The position numbers were made by a program, and so were the translations under genes. From NCBI GenBank assembly GCA_964416175.1, contig CAYQDF010000142.1:1-7706 (forward strand): 7,706 nucleotides of DNA. The letters run 5' to 3'. Numbering within the stretch: the first letter of the stretch is position 1; every line of letters begins with the position of its first letter. The stretch comes from CAYQDF01 sp964416175 (GTDB lineage Bacteria; Chloroflexota; Anaerolineae; Anaerolineales; UBA4823). The notes beneath the pieces were generated by a model. That model was not told where the DNA came from, searched no databases, and saw only the letters and a program-made list of their open reading frames with translations. Shown piece by piece: positions 5,288-7,706 of the stretch.

Positions 5288-6382
5288 TTATGGACTGTCG
5301 GATGCGGGGGTCACTCTGGTATCGATCAGACCGTTTTGCAGATCGGGGATCAATTTCTCAACCTGGAGCTGTCGACCTGGACTCAATAAATCCGGGTTGA
5401 TGTCTTTCAGTACAAGCCGGGCATTCCTTTCTGTACCGCCTTTGCCTGCCAACAGATCCAGCCAGGCAGCCTGGATGGCGTCTGGGACATCGCTCGAGAT
5501 GGTCGCGATCCACTGGTCTTTCAACCCGGCTGGCGGGGATTGACTGCCAATTAACCGGAGGCCCGCTTCAGCCAGAACCGCAAGAATGTCCTCGTCCCTG
5601 ACTCCTGGTCCGATGTAGACTGTCAGGACAGCCTGATCGATCAGGGTCGCGGCAGCAGCCTGCCGCTCAGCCGGGCTGGCAGTCGAAGGAAGTTCAATTT
5701 CTATTGGGTAAGTATAGAATGGGGGGTATTTCTGCTGACACAATCCACAGAAGAAAACCACGCCGTTCAAGAAGCCCTGCCCTGCAGCAACTCCAGCGGG
5801 GTCTCCGCTGGCTGCGAGTGCGCCGACACGCCATTCCGGAGTGACCACTGCTGCCAGATATCCCCCCAGAAATCCTAACTGATCAGGACCCGCGGTCCTG
5901 ATCAGGCTGACATTTTCCGATACCTCCCCTGGAGCGTCTATCCCCAGGAACTGGATCGCCGGCGCGGCTGCCGCAAGACCATTCAGGTCTATCGCATTTT
6001 CTTCCCAACCGGGAGGCTGGGTGACGACTGCAATCCGAACATCAGGCGTCAGGTCAGCTGCCGTGAGCGAGGTCTTGACTTCGAAATCCAGGTTTTCTGC
6101 CGCCGCCAGTCGAGAGATGGTCATCTGTATGCTTTCCAGGAGGAGAGCGTCGGTCCCGGCAGGTGCTGCCAGGATCACGCGCGCCTGGCGGGGGACCGGT
6201 GAGACAGCGCTGTCTGGTGTCGCAGGACTCGCCGTGGATGTCTGGAGGGGGGTAGTGTTTACTACCCCCGTCGAGGCCGGCGCTGTGGCGTCAATTGGGA
6301 AGGTTGACTGCCTCGAACACGCCGCAGCGGCGAACAAGACAAGGCAGGCGATGAGAAAGGTTTTTTTAGAGCGAGGGTGCAT
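5288..6382 (-). CDS. Divergent BMP-like lipoprotein
   Basis: A 364-residue lipoprotein. Residues 1-22 are a signal peptide with a run of Ala before Cys22 (lipobox AAAC), and 23-65 a Thr/Ser/Pro/Ala stalk. The domain from about residue 66 resembles the BMP/PnrA family: DQLGFLGGYLAAVVTPEWRV (167-186), then GQGFLNGV (201-208), line up with the FLAGYLAA and GFQAGM segments of the BMP protein at 1-855. The N-terminal ligand hallmark DDKSFN is absent, so nucleoside binding cannot be assumed. A CGLC pair of cysteines (212-215) sits just after the GFLNG segment. The start at 6382 has only a weak AGGT before it, but the signal peptide follows directly, which supports it. No transporter genes accompany it; it is probably a solute sensor or a receptor for another ligand. 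The family call is moderately sure, the function unknown. Confidence 0.75.
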   Translation of the reverse strand: MHPRSKKTFLIACLVLFAAAACSRQSTFPIDATAPASTGVVNTTPLQTSTASPATPDSAVSPVPRQARVILAAPAGTDALLLESIQMTISRLAAAENLDFEVKTSLTAADLTPDVRIAVVTQPPGWEENAIDLNGLAAAAPAIQFLGIDAPGEVSENVSLIRTAGPDQLGFLGGYLAAVVTPEWRVGALAASGDPAGVAAGQGFLNGVVFFCGLCQQKYPPFYTYPIEIELPSTASPAERQAAAATLIDQAVLTVYIGPGVRDEDILAVLAEAGLRLIGSQSPPAGLKDQWIATISSDVPDAIQAAWLDLLAGKGGTERNARLVLKDINPDLLSPGRQLQVEKLIPDLQNGLIDTRVTPASDSP

Positions 6383-6485
6383 GGTCTGACCTGGCGGCTA
6401 TTGTACTATATCGTATAATACCGGATATACTTACCGCCTTCGAGTTGTTGGAAAAACCGCTCCGTATTGTGGCCAGTTTGAGGAA
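6383..6485. promoter_or_regulatory. Divergent promoter region with an imperfectly placed palindrome
   Basis: This 103-bp spacer separates two genes that point away from each other, so it must hold both promoters or leave one without. The AT-rich core at 6400-6430 contains a perfect TATAAT on the plus strand (6414-6419, about 67 bp before the plus-strand ATG) and TATTAT, TATAGT and TACAAT on the minus strand. No good -35 is spaced correctly for any of them. TATATC (6407-6412) and GATATA (6424-6429) form an inverted repeat around the plus-strand -10 candidate. Confidence 0.35.
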
Positions 6486-7679
6486 ATGACTCAATTCAAT
6501 TCGGCGATCATCCCGGACGATCCGGACGAACTGCCACCTGCCCGGCGGAGGCGGGCTCGTCGCCTGCTGACACCTCTCGATCCCGGAGACCGCGCTTCCT
6601 CTCTGGATCGCGTTGCTCACCGCTCTTCCCCCTCTTTCGATTTTTTCCTTTTCTCTCTGCTGGCAGGCGCAGTGCTGGCTTTCGGATTGTTGCTGGACGA
6701 GCCTGCTTTGCTGGTTCTGGGGGCACTGCTCTCCCCCTTGATGGGGCCGGTGGTGGGCCTGTCTTTGGGGACTATCGTCGGATCACTGCGCTTCTTCTTC
6801 CGAAGCCTGGTTGGCCTGGCGATCGGCGGCGTACTGGTGTTCGGCGCAGGCTGCCTGGCCGGGATCGCTGCCCGCCCCTGGCTGCCGCTGGACCTCACGC
6901 TGGCGCACCTGAACGCGCAGCTGGCCTGGCCGAATTTTCTGCTAATCGCCTTAGGTGCCGGGTTATCTGCAGCCGGACTGGTGCAATCGGAAAGTAAAGC
7001 GATTCTGCCAAGCGCTGCCCTGGCGTATGGCCTGTACCTTCCCCTCTCGACAGGCGGGATTGGCCTGGGGGGCGGACTGGCAAATCTCTGGCCCGATGGC
7101 CTGGTCGTTTTTGTACTTCACCTGGTGTGGGCAATCCTCTTTGGGGCGTTTGTCCTGGCGATACTAGGCTTTCGACCGCTCACATTGTTTGGGTATACCC
7201 TCGGCGGGGCGGTCGTGCTGTTATGCATCGTCCTTGCAATCGGGATCAGTGGCGTGGGAGCGGTATTCAGCGCGCAGCTCGCGCTACCCACCCCCCTGCC
7301 CACTGCGACCCTCACCCCGACTCCAACGCAGCCCCCCACACCTTCTCCCCGCCCCCCCACGCTCACATTGACTCCGACGTTGACGGTTACTGTCACTCCG
7401 ACTGCGACACGTACAGCCACGCCGACGCCGACCCCCATCCTGGCGCTCGTCGTTGCCGGCGATTCGGGCGGCGCCCATCTGCGCGCGGAACCTGGCTTCG
7501 AGGCGACCAGCCTGGCTATCCTGCCCAACGGGTCAATCCTCCTGGTTTTACCGGATAATCCGGTCCAGGAAGCCGACGGCACCTGGGTCCATGTCGAGAC
7601 TCAAGAGGGTCTGCAGGGGTGGATCCTGCAGACCCTCCTGGCAACAGCCACTCCCTCGCCAGACTGGTCAGAGGGCTGA
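6486..7679 (+). CDS. DUF389-type membrane protein with Thr/Pro stalk and C-terminal SH3b domain
   Basis: A 397-residue protein in three parts. Residues 1-48 are polar and Arg-rich (ARRRRARR at 19-26), probably cytoplasmic. Residues about 52-262 hold six or seven hydrophobic segments (near 52-70, 73-95, 107-128, 149-166, 172-196, 205-228 and 235-262). The LLVLGALLSPLMGPVVGLSL stretch (75-94) matches the core signature of the DUF389 family, whose function is not established. Residues 268-317 are a Thr/Pro-rich stalk, and about 328-386 a bacterial SH3 domain (HLRAEPGFEATSLAIL at 331-346, then WVHVETQEGLQGWI at 367-380). With the N-terminus inside and seven segments, the SH3b domain would be outside, where such domains often bind cell-envelope polymers. 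GAGG at 6480-6483 is only two bases from the ATG, which is close, but no other in-frame start exists upstream. It is divergent from the lipoprotein gene. Role unknown. Confidence 0.8.
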   Translation: MTQFNSAIIPDDPDELPPARRRRARRLLTPLDPGDRASSLDRVAHRSSPSFDFFLFSLLAGAVLAFGLLLDEPALLVLGALLSPLMGPVVGLSLGTIVGSLRFFFRSLVGLAIGGVLVFGAGCLAGIAARPWLPLDLTLAHLNAQLAWPNFLLIALGAGLSAAGLVQSESKAILPSAALAYGLYLPLSTGGIGLGGGLANLWPDGLVVFVLHLVWAILFGAFVLAILGFRPLTLFGYTLGGAVVLLCIVLAIGISGVGAVFSAQLALPTPLPTATLTPTPTQPPTPSPRPPTLTLTPTLTVTVTPTATRTATPTPTPILALVVAGDSGGAHLRAEPGFEATSLAILPNGSILLVLPDNPVQEADGTWVHVETQEGLQGWILQTLLATATPSPDWSEG

Positions 7680-7706
7680 CCCGTAATTCACCTGGGAAGA
7701 TCCTTG
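7680..7706. other. Window end after the DUF389-SH3b gene
   Basis: Only 27 bases remain. They contain no recognisable gene start or complete terminator hairpin. Confidence 0.5.

Noticed and set aside
7281..7440. Repetitive ACN/CCN-rich stretch as a possible satellite or CRISPR-like array
   Set aside because: It is the in-frame Thr/Pro stalk of the DUF389-SH3b protein; there are no regular spacers.

Overview
The window reads as a piece of a Chloroflexota chromosome, most likely Anaerolineae-like. This is inferred from style, not from a marker gene. It has lipoproteins with Pro/Thr/Glu-rich stalks, a Thr-Pro-rich stalk leading into a bacterial SH3 domain, BMP-family substrate-binding lipoproteins, and a GT4 fusion next to a GH130 enzyme. 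No rRNA, tRNA, CRISPR array or insertion sequence was seen.

Layout. (1) 1-855, minus: N-terminal 285 residues of a BMP/PnrA-type substrate-binding lipoprotein, cut by the window edge. It has a good Shine-Dalgarno (SD), a roughly 155-nt leader, and a sigma70-like promoter whose -35 lies inside a 17-bp palindrome (1018-1051). (2) 1095-4974, minus: a cluster transcribed in the order hsp20 -> GT4 fusion -> GH130. The GT4 and GH130 genes overlap, and a strong hairpin sits between hsp20 and the GT4 gene. (3) 4975-5287: a 313-bp gene-free stretch that is far from empty. Reading on the minus strand it holds a likely terminator for the upstream gene, an AT-rich promoter region, a 19-codon ORF with a good SD, a two-part hairpin starting at that ORF's stop codon, and an intrinsic-terminator-like hairpin with a U run just ahead of the hsp20 SD. 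(4) 5288-6382, minus: a second, divergent BMP-like lipoprotein. (5) 6383-6485: a divergent, AT-rich intergenic region. (6) 6486-7679, plus: a DUF389-type multi-pass membrane protein carrying a Thr/Pro stalk and a C-terminal SH3b domain.

How the genes may work together. GT4 and GH130 probably act on the same beta-mannan-type or other oligosaccharide, with GT4 building and GH130 phosphorolysing or hydrolysing it. Their position behind a small heat-shock protein suggests a stress-linked carbohydrate store or protectant; this is inference. The partial BMP protein would serve a nucleoside-type ABC importer whose other subunits lie outside the window.

The most interesting signal is in the hsp20 leader. 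A short ORF, a hairpin that a ribosome at its stop codon would mask, and a terminator whose 5' arm can pair with the strand so released have the geometry of translation-coupled attenuation. This has not been tested, and no computed folding energies were available.
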